From: Mesorhizobium huakuii
GTDB lineage: Bacteria > Pseudomonadota > Alphaproteobacteria > Rhizobiales > Rhizobiaceae
Reading direction: 5' to 3'
DNA length: 64,000 nt
Assembly (NCBI RefSeq): GCF_030160235.1
Contig: NZ_BSNY01000008.1
Span: 1-64,000 of the forward strand
Under the pieces are notes generated by a model. The model saw only the letters and a program-made list of their open reading frames with translations, did not search any database and had not been told where the DNA came from. The position numbers and the translations under genes are program-made. Positions 7,547 to 15,546 of this stretch are shown here, in pieces; the first letter of the stretch is position 1; every line of letters starts with the position of its first letter.

Positions 7547-10222
7547 ATGATAGCGTCTAGCATCAGATTTGCCGATCGCCCCGATGCCGGAAGACAGTTG
7601 GCGGCGCGGCTGTTGCCGATGGGGCTGGACAAGCCGGTGGTCTATGCCCTTCCCCGCGGCGGCGTACCCGTCGCCTTGGAGATCGCGCGCGCCTTGCGGG
7701 CGCCACTTGACCTCATCCTTGTGCGCAAGATCGGCGCACCGGGCGCTCCAGAAGTGGCGCTAGGCGCCGTCGTCGACGGCGCGGATCCTCAGACGGTCAT
7801 CAATGAGGAGGTGCGCCGACGCTCTGGCGCGGATGACATCTTCCTGGAGCGTGCCCGCGCACGCGAACTGGCCGAACTCGAGCGTCGCCGGTCTCGCTAC
7901 TCGGGCAGCCGCCTGGGGGTGGACCCTGCCGGGCACACAGCGATCATCGTCGACGACGGCCTGGCAACCGGAGCGACCATGAAGGCGGCCATACTCGCGA
8001 TGAAGCGGCGAGGAGCCAAAAAAATCTGCGTAGCGATACCGGTGGCGCCTGCCGAAGCTGTGGAGGCCATCGGCGAGCAGGCTGATCTGGTCGTATGCCT
8101 TCATCGCGCAGAGAATTTCTATGGCGTAGGCGGCTTCTACGACGATTTCCACCAACTGACCGACGAGGAAACGGTCGGTCTGCTGCGACAGGGTTGGGCA
8201 GAGAGCCCGGACGCCTCGCGAAGTTTGCCAGCCGGTCTTGCGAAACGACAGGTTGCGGTGCCGCCGCTCGGCCTGGTGGGAGACCTCTGCGTGCCCGCCG
8301 ATCCTCGCGGCATTGTCCTGTTCGCCCATGGAAGCGGATCGAGCCGGCTCAGTCCCCGCAACGTCGCGGTTGCGGATACGCTCAATGCCCATGGCTTTGC
8401 CACTTTGCTGTTCGACCTGCTGACGCCAGCCGAAGCGCACGACCGGCGCAATGTCTTCGACATTTCCCTCCTGGCGGAGCGTGTGACCGAGGCCGCGCTC
8501 TACATCAGCAGCGAGCCCGACATCGCCGATCTGCCACTGGGTCTGTTCGGCGCCAGTACCGGCGCCGCAGCGGCTCTGCTTGCCGCGGCCGAACTCCGTA
8601 ACCGCATTGCCGCGGTGGTGTCGCGGGGAGGCCGCCCTGATCTAGCCGGGACGCGGCTGGCCGAAGTCGTGGCGCCAACGCTGTTGATCGTTGGTGGTGA
8701 GGACCGCCATGTCCTCGAACTGAACCGGCAAGCTCTGGCGGCGCTGACCTGCGAGAAACTGCTGAAAATCGTTCCGAAGGCCGGCCACGTCTTCGAAGAG
8801 CCCGGCGCGCTCGAGACGGTCACGGAGATGGCGAACGCCTGGTTCCAGCACTACCTGTCGCCGGCCGCGCTGGAGCCCGCTCCAGTGGCGCCGTCGGCGG
8901 AGCCAGGCAAGCCCGCGCAGCCGGTGTCGATCATCAGTGCGCTTCGCGACGCAGTTGAGCCGCTGCCCGCTCCTGACGATCCGGCCTTTGCCAGTGCCTT
9001 CGACCGTTTTGCATCGTCACGTGTCGTTCTGCTCGGTGAGGCCTCTCACGGCACGTCTGAGTTCTATCGCGCCCGCGCCGCCATCACCCGGCGGCTAATC
9101 GAGCACCATGGCTTCACTGTCGTTGCCGTGGAGGCGGACTGGCCGGATGCCGCGACGATCGACCGCCACATACGCCAATTGCCTTACCAGCCGACACGGG
9201 TGTCTCCATTCACCCGGTTCCCGACCTGGATGTGGCGGAATCGGGATGTCGACGACTTCATCGGTTTCCTGCGCCGGCACAACGACGCGAAGCCGCCCGA
9301 AGAACGGGTCAGCTTTCACGGACTGGATCTGTACAGCATGACTGCCTCAATCGCCGCGGTACTCACATATCTCGACCGCGTCGACCCTGCTGCCGCAGCG
9401 GAGGCGCGCGCCCGATATGGCTGCCTCGCGCCTTGGTCGCGGGAATTGGCGGCCTACGGCCGGGCGTCGCTGAGCAAGGGCTACGCGCTGTGTGAACTGC
9501 CCGTGGCCCGCACACTTGTCGATTTGCTGCAAAACGAGTTCCGGTATGCAAGCAGGGACGGTGAGCAGTTCTTCGACGCGACGCAAAACGCCCGCCTGGT
9601 CGCCAACGCCGAGCGCTACTATCGGGTCATGTACTATGGCTCTAACGAATCGTGGAACCTGCGCGACCGGCACATGTTCGAAACGCTTCAGCGGGTGCTT
9701 GCTTGGGCCGGACCGGACGGGAAGGCTGTAGTCTGGGCCCACAATTCGCATGTCGGCGACGCCCGCTTCACAGACATGGGGGCTGAACGGGGCGAGGTCA
9801 ACATCGGCCAGTTGTGCCGGCAGGCCTATGGCTCCGAGGTTGCCCTGATCGGTTTCGGCACCCATTCCGGCACGGTTGCAGCGGCTTCCGAATGGGACGC
9901 ACCCATGGAGATCAAGACCGTTCGCCCCTCCCGTCCGGACAGCTATGAGTGGCTATGCCATCAACTCGGCCACGAGCGGTTCCTGCTGGACCTGCGCCGA
10001 GGTCTTGAGAGTAGCCTGCGCAGCGCTTTGGCGCAGCCCCGACTGGAGCGCTACATCGGCGTCATATACCGACCCGAAACCGAACGCTGGAGCCACTACT
10101 CTTCAGCATCGCTTCCCGATCAATACGACGCTTTCGTATGGTTCGATCAAACGCATGCAGTCGTACCGTTGCCGACCCAAGTCACGGCCGGCGAGGACGA
10201 AACATATCCATTCGGGCTCTAA
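7547..10222 (+). CDS. Phosphoribosyltransferase / alpha-beta hydrolase / erythromycin esterase fusion
   Basis: An 891-residue three-domain protein. Residues 1-215 are a type I phosphoribosyltransferase with the PRPP-binding loop IIVDDGLATGATM at about 133-145. Residues 235-435 are a dienelactone-hydrolase-like alpha/beta hydrolase with HGSGSSRLSPRN near the oxyanion hole, nucleophile motif GASTGA and the late histidine in KAGHVFEEP. Residues 460-890 are an erythromycin-esterase-like domain with GEASHGTSEF, VEADWPD, FHGLDLY and WAHNSHVGD, the conserved Glu/His clusters of that family. Phosphoribosyltransferase-hydrolase fusions occur in actinobacteria and rhizobia; their substrates are unknown. 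Membership of the esterase family does not prove macrolide resistance. The ATG at 7547 has AGGA eight bases upstream. All catalytic motifs look intact. Confidence 0.88.
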   Translation: MIASSIRFADRPDAGRQLAARLLPMGLDKPVVYALPRGGVPVALEIARALRAPLDLILVRKIGAPGAPEVALGAVVDGADPQTVINEEVRRRSGADDIFLERARARELAELERRRSRYSGSRLGVDPAGHTAIIVDDGLATGATMKAAILAMKRRGAKKICVAIPVAPAEAVEAIGEQADLVVCLHRAENFYGVGGFYDDFHQLTDEETVGLLRQGWAESPDASRSLPAGLAKRQVAVPPLGLVGDLCVPADPRGIVLFAHGSGSSRLSPRNVAVADTLNAHGFATLLFDLLTPAEAHDRRNVFDISLLAERVTEAALYISSEPDIADLPLGLFGASTGAAAALLAAAELRNRIAAVVSRGGRPDLAGTRLAEVVAPTLLIVGGEDRHVLELNRQALAALTCEKLLKIVPKAGHVFEEPGALETVTEMANAWFQHYLSPAALEPAPVAPSAEPGKPAQPVSIISALRDAVEPLPAPDDPAFASAFDRFASSRVVLLGEASHGTSEFYRARAAITRRLIEHHGFTVVAVEADWPDAATIDRHIRQLPYQPTRVSPFTRFPTWMWRNRDVDDFIGFLRRHNDAKPPEERVSFHGLDLYSMTASIAAVLTYLDRVDPAAAAEARARYGCLAPWSRELAAYGRASLSKGYALCELPVARTLVDLLQNEFRYASRDGEQFFDATQNARLVANAERYYRVMYYGSNESWNLRDRHMFETLQRVLAWAGPDGKAVVWAHNSHVGDARFTDMGAERGEVNIGQLCRQAYGSEVALIGFGTHSGTVAAASEWDAPMEIKTVRPSRPDSYEWLCHQLGHERFLLDLRRGLESSLRSALAQPRLERYIGVIYRPETERWSHYSSASLPDQYDAFVWFDQTHAVVPLPTQVTAGEDETYPFGL

Positions 10223-11060
10223 AGAGACGCCGTCTGGCGTCTTTCGAAACCACGACCCATGACGTCATACCTACCGCCGCAGAGAGGTTCGATGCTCACG
10301 GTGGAAATCAGCGGGCACCTGCCGGCACTACAAAATTGTCCGCTGCGATCGCGTCGTTAGGAAGCGCTCGGTTGACCTGCCGACGGTGATCGGCACGCGC
10401 CAGTGAACTTGCCACCCTGCGCGTTGTCCCAGAGGAATTGGGCTGGACCACCATCAGAAGCGGAACGACCGCTTTTTTGTGTCGGCTTTGCCAAACCTGA
10501 CAGTCCGGTTCCGGCCCAGTACAGACCTTTGAAGGACAAGCGGCGAGGACGCACTGTTCAGCGGACGCGCTTCGCACCTTTTAGATTCCCATACCATATC
10601 AATAGTTTAATACGACAACGTACATTGCAGCATAGGCTCGCAATGTGCGAGAAATGACGAAAAGTCAAACAAGAACAACCGCCCGACCGCCGCGCAATGT
10701 GCGCGCTTTTATCCTGCCGTCTTAATCGGTTGTGCTTCGCGAGATTTCTTCAACATCGTCGTTCCTCTTCTACAGTGCGATAATATACGAATCTATTCTC
10801 TGCGTCACGATCCGGGATTCCGAGGTCGAGTTCCGATGCGCCGTGCAGTCTTCCGCGCTCTGCGACGGGGTGTTTGGGCTGCACGAATGCAGCGCTCGAG
10901 CCGTCGTGGCGCAATTTGCCATCGGTCTGACGGAGCAGCGTCACAGGCAATCGAGCGCGGTCCGGCCGTCTTGCGATCGGCGCGGCCGCAGGCAGGATAA
11001 CGTGCGTTCCGTCGTTCCTGGTCTGCATCGGTCCTCATCCGCCGGAGCGGATCTCCTTGT
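10223..11060. other. No gene recognised, 838 bp
   Basis: Six-frame reading gives only short frames without ribosome sites or recognisable motifs. The stretch lies between the fusion gene and the IS110 remnant and is probably insertion-sequence flank or decayed DNA. Confidence 0.5.
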
Positions 11061-11065
11061 CTCAG

Positions 11066-11093
11066 ATGGCGTCCGTCAGCGTGCGGACGCCAT
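11066..11093. repeat. Perfect 10-bp inverted repeat after the IS110 transposase
   Basis: atggcgtccg (11066-11075) and cggacgccat (11084-11093) form a perfect hairpin with an 8-base loop, 25 bp beyond the stop of the transposase. It has no T-run, so it is not a standard terminator. IS110 elements usually lack long terminal repeats, so it may be a subterminal structure of the element. Confidence 0.5.
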
Positions 11094-11117
11094 GCATTTG
11101 AACTGTCGGTCTTCTGC

Positions 11118-12190
11118 TCATCGATGTGCACCCAGCAGCTTGCGGGCCTTGTCGTGCGCGCGCCGACCGGCGTCCGCCTGACTTGCCGCCGGATCGCCGA
11201 CATAGAACGTGCCGTCGCTCCAGAGCGCGTGCATGATCACGGCCAGCTTGCGTGCCACAGCCACACAGGCCTTGCGGTGGCATGAGCGCTTGGCGATCGC
11301 CTGACCCCAGCTCTTGACCTTGTCGGCGCCCTTGAAGCGCGTCATCAGGCCCGAGGCCGCCTCGTAGAGCGCGCGCCGCACATCCGCGTCGCCCGCCTTC
11401 GAGATCCGACCCTGGACGTCGATCGTGGAACCGGATTGCCAGCGTCGCGACGTCAGCCCGAAGGAGGCCGCGACGTCGCGCGAGCGGCGGAAGCGCGACG
11501 GGTCGTCGATCGCGGTCATGAAGGAGAGCGCCGTCACCGGGCCGACACCGGGGATCGCCATGAAGCGCCGGCACGTCTCGTTGCGGGCGACGATTTTCAC
11601 GACGACATCGTGCAGCCGGCAGTACTGTTTCCACAGCGCCGCGCGCGCCGTCAGCATGGCGTCCATCAACTCGGCCGACAGCGGATCGTCCGCCACCGCC
11701 TTGCGCACCGCCTGCTCGAAAGCCGCGCGTCCGACCTTGCTCAGGCGGATACCGAATGACTTCAGCGAGTGCCGGATGGCGTTCTCCAGGTCGAGGAACT
11801 TGGCCTTCAAATTGCGCCGGTGCGTCAACAGAAGCTTCGTCCGGTAGCAATCTTGCGACTTGATGTAGGCCTGGCGGAACCAGCCCGTGCGCATCAGATG
11901 GGCGATGCCGAGCGCATCGGCCTTGTCGGTATTGTTGCGCTGCGCCGACATCGCTGCGCGCACATGCACGGTCTCCAGGCAGATCGCCGGCAGGCCTAGC
12001 TTCTTCAGCTCCGGATGCAGCCACGGCGACAGCGAGCCCGCCTCGTGGCCACGCGGCGCAGCCGCTCCAGGAAGGGTTTGAGCGCCTCGCCGGCGAGCAG
12101 AATGAAGCGCCTTGCGGCCAACACATCGTCTGTATCAGCGAGGCCGAGCCGGCCGCCCATGTCGGCGACCGCCACTACAAGAACGCACAG
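11118..12190 (-). mobile_element. IS110-family transposase, N-terminus frameshifted
   Basis: The intact part (11118 to about 12040) carries the end of the DEDD catalytic region (EAGSLSPWLHPELKKLGLPAICLE, NNTDKADALGIAHLMRTGWF). It also has the C-terminal transposase_20 domain with PGVGPVTALSFMTAIDDPSRF, ASFGLTSRRWQSG and ISKAGDADVRRALYEAA. Upstream the expected N-terminus continues only in a different frame (GEALKPFLERLRR), and the first catalytic Asp segment cannot be read cleanly. IS110 enzymes combine a RuvC-like DEDD site with a serine-containing C-terminal domain. With the N-terminal frame broken, this copy is probably inactive. The outer limits are approximate. Confidence 0.75.
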
Positions 12191-12569
12191 TGGGATCCGG
12201 CATTGGGGCGAAGAAGATGAGGAAGCCTAGTTCGGGTGCGTCTCCTTCCGCGATCACGCCATTATGCTCCCCTAATAAATCGGCCATCTGTGCGGCGCGG
12301 CGGACAAATTTCCGCCTGGCCGGCGCCTTTTACCCCAACACCCCCGCCCAACGAGGTGTCGGCCATTTTTCAAGGGAACATCCCGACATCAGGGCCGTTT
12401 TCACGGATGGCTCTCGTTACCGGGTTCGCGTCAGCAGTGGTGGTTCTCTTTGTGGTGTTGCTGTTCACGCATGCAGCCCGAGACCTTCAAAGCTCGCCGA
12501 TCTATCACAGGATATGCCGCCGACTGCGCAGAGCCTTTTAGTCTTATATTTCCCTCAGCTTAAATAATG

Positions 12570-12797
12570 GCAGGACTAAAGTCCGGCGCATTACCAGATA
12601 AGGTCTGGCGTTACCGCTTTGGTTCCGGTAACATTCGTTGGACGTTCCAGTACTTTAGCCGATCAGCATATTAGGGCTTCATGAAACCGTCATGAAAGAC
12701 GAGGCAAGATTGGCTAGCCGATGGGGCGCGATCCTCCCAAGTTCGGTGTTCCCGACTGACCTCCAGAGCCCGGCTAGAAACCGGGCTTTCTTTTTAC
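12570..12797 (+). ncRNA. Candidate structured RNA with three stem-loops and a terminator
   Basis: Three short perfect hairpins follow one another: ggac/gtcc at 12573-12584, ccaga/tctgg at 12594-12608 and gttacc/ggtaac at 12610-12632. About 130 bases later a strong intrinsic terminator closes the unit (12767-12795). No protein-coding frame on this strand accounts for a terminator here. The region from 12191 to here has no recognised gene. Start point and function are unknown; it could be a regulatory RNA of the element. Confidence 0.4.
12767..12795 (+). terminator. Intrinsic terminator
   Basis: A perfect 7-bp stem (agcccgg / ccgggct) with a 7-base loop is followed by ttcttttt on the plus strand. 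No plus-strand protein gene ends here. Confidence 0.8.
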
Positions 12798-12997
12798 GTC
12801 TGGTGGGCGAGCTTCGAGCGGATTTCGTTGACAGCGTTAGCGATCGCATCTGCGGTCGTCATGTCGACGGCCAAGTCCAAGATGCCCGCCGTGGTCTGGA
12901 TCGAAAGGATGCCTAGAAGGCCACTCTCATCCTCGACCGTGCTGACGTGAATTTCGGTCGGCACGAAAGGCAGGGCCTTTTTTCCGGTACGCTTCAT
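12794..12997 (-). CDS. Hypothetical protein, 67 aa
   Basis: A compact protein with a basic start (MKRTGKKALPFVPTEIHV), a beta-rich middle (GLLGILSIQTTAGILDLAVDM) and a helical end (TTADAIANAVNEIRSKLAH). The composition is that of a real folded small protein. The ribosome site is weak (AAGGCAATGAG). Its stop lies inside the opposing terminator. I recognise no family. Confidence 0.5.
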   Translation of the reverse strand: MKRTGKKALPFVPTEIHVSTVEDESGLLGILSIQTTAGILDLAVDMTTADAIANAVNEIRSKLAHQT

Positions 12998-13070
12998 TGG
13001 AAACTCATTGCCTTAAGCAGCGGCGACAATCGCGCAATGCGTCAACGATTTCAAGCGGACCACATGGCGC

Positions 13071-13382
13071 TTAGCCAGCCGCGCGGGAGCCGCATCCTCG
13101 CTCGAAAGTCGGCTTCCAGTCGTGGTTGCGCTTCGCGTTTACGCCTTCGTAGTCAGGAATGCAGGTGAAGAACACCGGGCGCTGATCTCGGCCGTCCGCT
13201 TTGCAGTGCGAGCAGACGAACAGCCCGACAAGATCGTCATGCATTGAGCCGTGGCCTGGCCCGAGGCGGTCTATCAGCGCCTGGATGTCGAGTTTGGTCG
13301 ATCTGCAGCACATGGGATGGCTACAGTTGACGTGCACGCTTTCGCGCGCTGCTAAGGTATCGGCTAGGGTCTTGAGAGGCAT
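13071..13382 (-). CDS. Cysteine-rich small protein, possible zinc ribbon
   Basis: A 103-residue protein starting MPLKTLADTLAARESVHVNC, then a cysteine cluster C-SHPMCC and, 40 residues on, CSHC (LVGLFVCSHCKADGR), spaced like a split zinc ribbon. DIQALIDRLGPGHGS lies between them. The frame is open 51 codons further upstream, but the ATG at 13382 has GGAG six bases before it. Related proteins occur in rhizobia without a known role. Confidence 0.55.
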   Translation of the reverse strand: MPLKTLADTLAARESVHVNCSHPMCCRSTKLDIQALIDRLGPGHGSMHDDLVGLFVCSHCKADGRDQRPVFFTCIPDYEGVNAKRNHDWKPTFERGCGSRAAG

Positions 13383-13449
13383 GGCGATCTCCGTTGGAGT
13401 TCGCCGCAACGGGAGGATTATATTCCTCGCCTCAAGGTCTGTGGCAAGC

Positions 13450-13671
13450 CTATTCGGGCAGGCCAGGCTCGTAATGCACAATCCAATCGAACAGTGTGCG
13501 GTATAGGCTCTCAACCTCTTCATCGATTTCTTCACGCTTGATCCCGACGGTTTTGGCGTCGGAAAATAGCATGTGGGTGATCTCAGAAATAGAAACAGCG
13601 TCCGGTTTCGCGGTCTCGGGCACGTTGTTAGCTATCCACTGATGCAGGAAGTTGATTCCGCGCGTGCTCAT
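13450..13671 (-). CDS. DUF768 family protein
   Basis: A 73-residue protein with the family opening MSTRGINFLHQWIANNVPET, then SISEITHMLFSDAKTVGIKREEIDEEVESL. It should be all-helical and cytoplasmic. DUF768 proteins are abundant in Mesorhizobium and largely restricted to it; none that I know has a defined function. It follows another DUF768 gene on the same strand and looks like a tandem duplicate, although the two differ strongly in sequence. Confidence 0.75.
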   Translation of the reverse strand: MSTRGINFLHQWIANNVPETAKPDAVSISEITHMLFSDAKTVGIKREEIDEEVESLYRTLFDWIVHYEPGLPE

Positions 13672-13716
13672 GTGACGATAAGTTCGCCCTGTCGCTTAGG
13701 TTCCGGCGAGCGGTGG

Positions 13717-13917
13717 TCAGCGTAGCGCATGCACGATGAATTCGTAGATCGTGCGGATTTCCTCGTCGATCTCTTGACCGGGAATGCCTTGGGCTTCAGC
13801 CGCGCGTTTCGCATCCACAGCCATTTCAATGACCAGCAGCACATGGTCCGTGATCGGATCGTCGGATAAATGGTCCGATATCCAATGGTAGACAAAATCG
13901 CTGCCTCGCGTGGTCAT
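13717..13917 (-). CDS. DUF768 family protein, second copy
   Basis: A 66-residue protein (MTTRGSDFVYHWISDHLSDD, then AVDAKRAAEAQGIPGQEIDEEIRTIYEF) sharing the TRG-F-WI opening and the GI-x3-EIDEE element with the neighbour at 13450-13671. Its ATG overlaps the stop of the ligase-derived frame upstream (ATGA), indicating that it was once translated with that gene. Confidence 0.75.
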   Translation of the reverse strand: MTTRGSDFVYHWISDHLSDDPITDHVLLVIEMAVDAKRAAEAQGIPGQEIDEEIRTIYEFIVHALR

Positions 13918-14508
13918 TCCTCACGGAAATCCTGCAGGGAAGCGTGCCCCAGATCCTCTTCGCCGCGCAAGTGCTTCACGCGGCCGACGATGCCGGGCCT
14001 CACCCACTGTGTCGCGGGCCGCCTCAGGCCCCTGGGCGCCGGCCCGGCATGCTCCTGGACCCGCTTCCACAGCCGCTCGCGGATAGCCTGGCTGGAATTG
14101 ATGAAGACCAAGCCGACATAGCGTCCGGGCATCCTCGCCGGCGTCGCTTGCGCGCTTCCTCTCGTAGTCAGGAACAAAACGATCAGCATATACGACCGTT
14201 GTGCCGCGCTCGCCTTTCCGCACGTTTCCACCGAGTGTCAGGGCCTGGCGGAAAGTCAGCCATAATTGGGCAGTATAGCCCTGCTCGACGACAGCGCCCC
14301 AGAGGATAAGCACATTGATGCCGCTGTAGTCCCTGCCGGTGCTGGCGTTCCGCGGCAGCGACAGCGGCGCTTTGGCTGCCCCACTACCCCATGGCTGAAC
14401 CCAAGGGAGCCGACCTGTCTCCAAGTCCGCGATGATCTTGTCGGTAATCTCGTCATAGAGGTTCGCCCGGCCGCGCGCGGCGCGCGGGTGGCGATAATGG
14501 CTGGACAT
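13914..14508 (-). pseudogene. ArdC N-terminus joined to a DNA-ligase C-terminus
   Basis: From the ATG at 14508 (GGAG upstream) about 120 codons match the N-terminal DNA-binding domain of ArdC antirestriction proteins: LYDEITDKIIADLETGRLPW, the R-x-YSGIN-LIL element, WLTFRQA, GGNVRKGERGTTVVYADR. Around 14123-14139 the homology stops. In another frame the end of an ATP-dependent DNA ligase (LigD/LigC type) begins: YVGLVFINSSQA, ATQWVRPGIVGRVKHLRGEE, HASLQDFREE, stop at 13914. The ArdC metallopeptidase domain and the ligase catalytic core are both absent, so neither activity remains. This is a deletion junction between two genes. Confidence 0.65.
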
Positions 14509-15318
14509 CTTGATCTCTCCGCGACAGGCGCTGAAGGACTCTCCCCAGCTGTTGACCCGTCGTGGAACGACTGACCCAGCTCTCACTCTGTCACGGCGGC
14601 TTCAGCGCGAGACTGGGGAAAGAAGGTCTGCCGATCGTACCGCTTCTGGTCGGGGCATCTTTGAGCCAAGGAATACTTGGCGATCGCCTGGCCAGGGGTC
14701 AGTGGCGCATCGCTGGGCGAACTGCCTCGCACCGACCCGCGCGGTATCTTGCTGTCCCTGACCAATCTTTGAATACAAACTCTGGTCAGTAGATTGCCGC
14801 GCCGACGGACGTTGGCGCACAAAGAGAAACGGCGTATAAACCGCAGTCCTGTGCGCGTCCGCAGCAATGACGCTTGTCGCGCGCTGGACGGAGGAAATTC
14901 GCCCCCGCCGCGGGCGGTGATCAGGACAGCCGTAGGAGCGTCAGCATAGCGCCGGCCGCAGGACGGGACGCGGGATCGACTGTCCCCGTCCGCGGTGGTC
15001 CGCGTAAAGTGCGAATTGTCTATCTGCATAATGGCATTCCGGGCACGCCTGGGCACGGTATCGTCGACGACATGAAGCGGTCTCGAGTCGGAAGCAGGCG
15101 CGGAAGCTCTAGGTCGATCCCGACAACCGCTCTCATCTTCAACTGTCCAGGGACCGCCGCTGCCGCGTCACGACCTACGGCGCCCGTGCGCGTCCGTCCT
15201 GAACGCACGCCAGCGCCGCCGTTTGCCGCCCCAGCCAAATGCAGACCTTCCCTTCCTGATCAAAGGCCGTCTACGCAGAATTCATGCTGAGTTGGTGGTT
15301 GCACAGAAAGAACGAGCC
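14509..15318. other. No gene recognised, 810 bp
   Basis: Frames on both strands are short or proline/arginine-rich shadows without ribosome sites. It lies between the ArdC relic and the integrase end of the element and is probably decayed. Confidence 0.5.
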
Positions 15319-15546
15319 GTGAAGCGACACGTGCTTGTTCCTGTTACAGCGGAACGCATAGAGCGCGCGCTCGACCGCGTCGCCGAAATAATCGTGGCGC
15401 GGGGCGACAGGGGCGTGCCATTGCTTCCACTGTATGATTACCTGGAGCGTGCTCTGGAGGATCACCACCAGAAGCAAGAACGGCTCGCTGCGGTTCACCG
15501 ACGTGTCAAACGATCGCTGGGTCGAACGGCAACACGATCTTCATGA
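15319..15546 (+). CDS. Hypothetical helical protein, 75 aa
   Basis: From a GTG at 15319 the frame reads KRHVLVPVTAERIERALDRV, then AEIIVARGDRGVPLLPLYDYLERALEDHHQKQERLAAV. Its regular helix pattern and sensible composition suggest a real protein. The ribosome site is weak. It faces the integrase gene and the two 3' ends overlap by about 40 bp. Function unknown. Confidence 0.4.
   Translation: MKRHVLVPVTAERIERALDRVAEIIVARGDRGVPLLPLYDYLERALEDHHQKQERLAAVHRRVKRSLGRTATRSS

Noticed and set aside
7547-10222. Macrolide resistance gene
   Set aside because: The erythromycin-esterase domain is part of a larger fusion in an environmental bacterium; family membership alone does not support resistance.
12236-12541. 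Frame ending in a hydrophobic segment (VTGFASAVVVLFVVLLF)
   Set aside because: The only sensible start near 12407 lacks a ribosome site; a membrane-like stretch alone is not enough.
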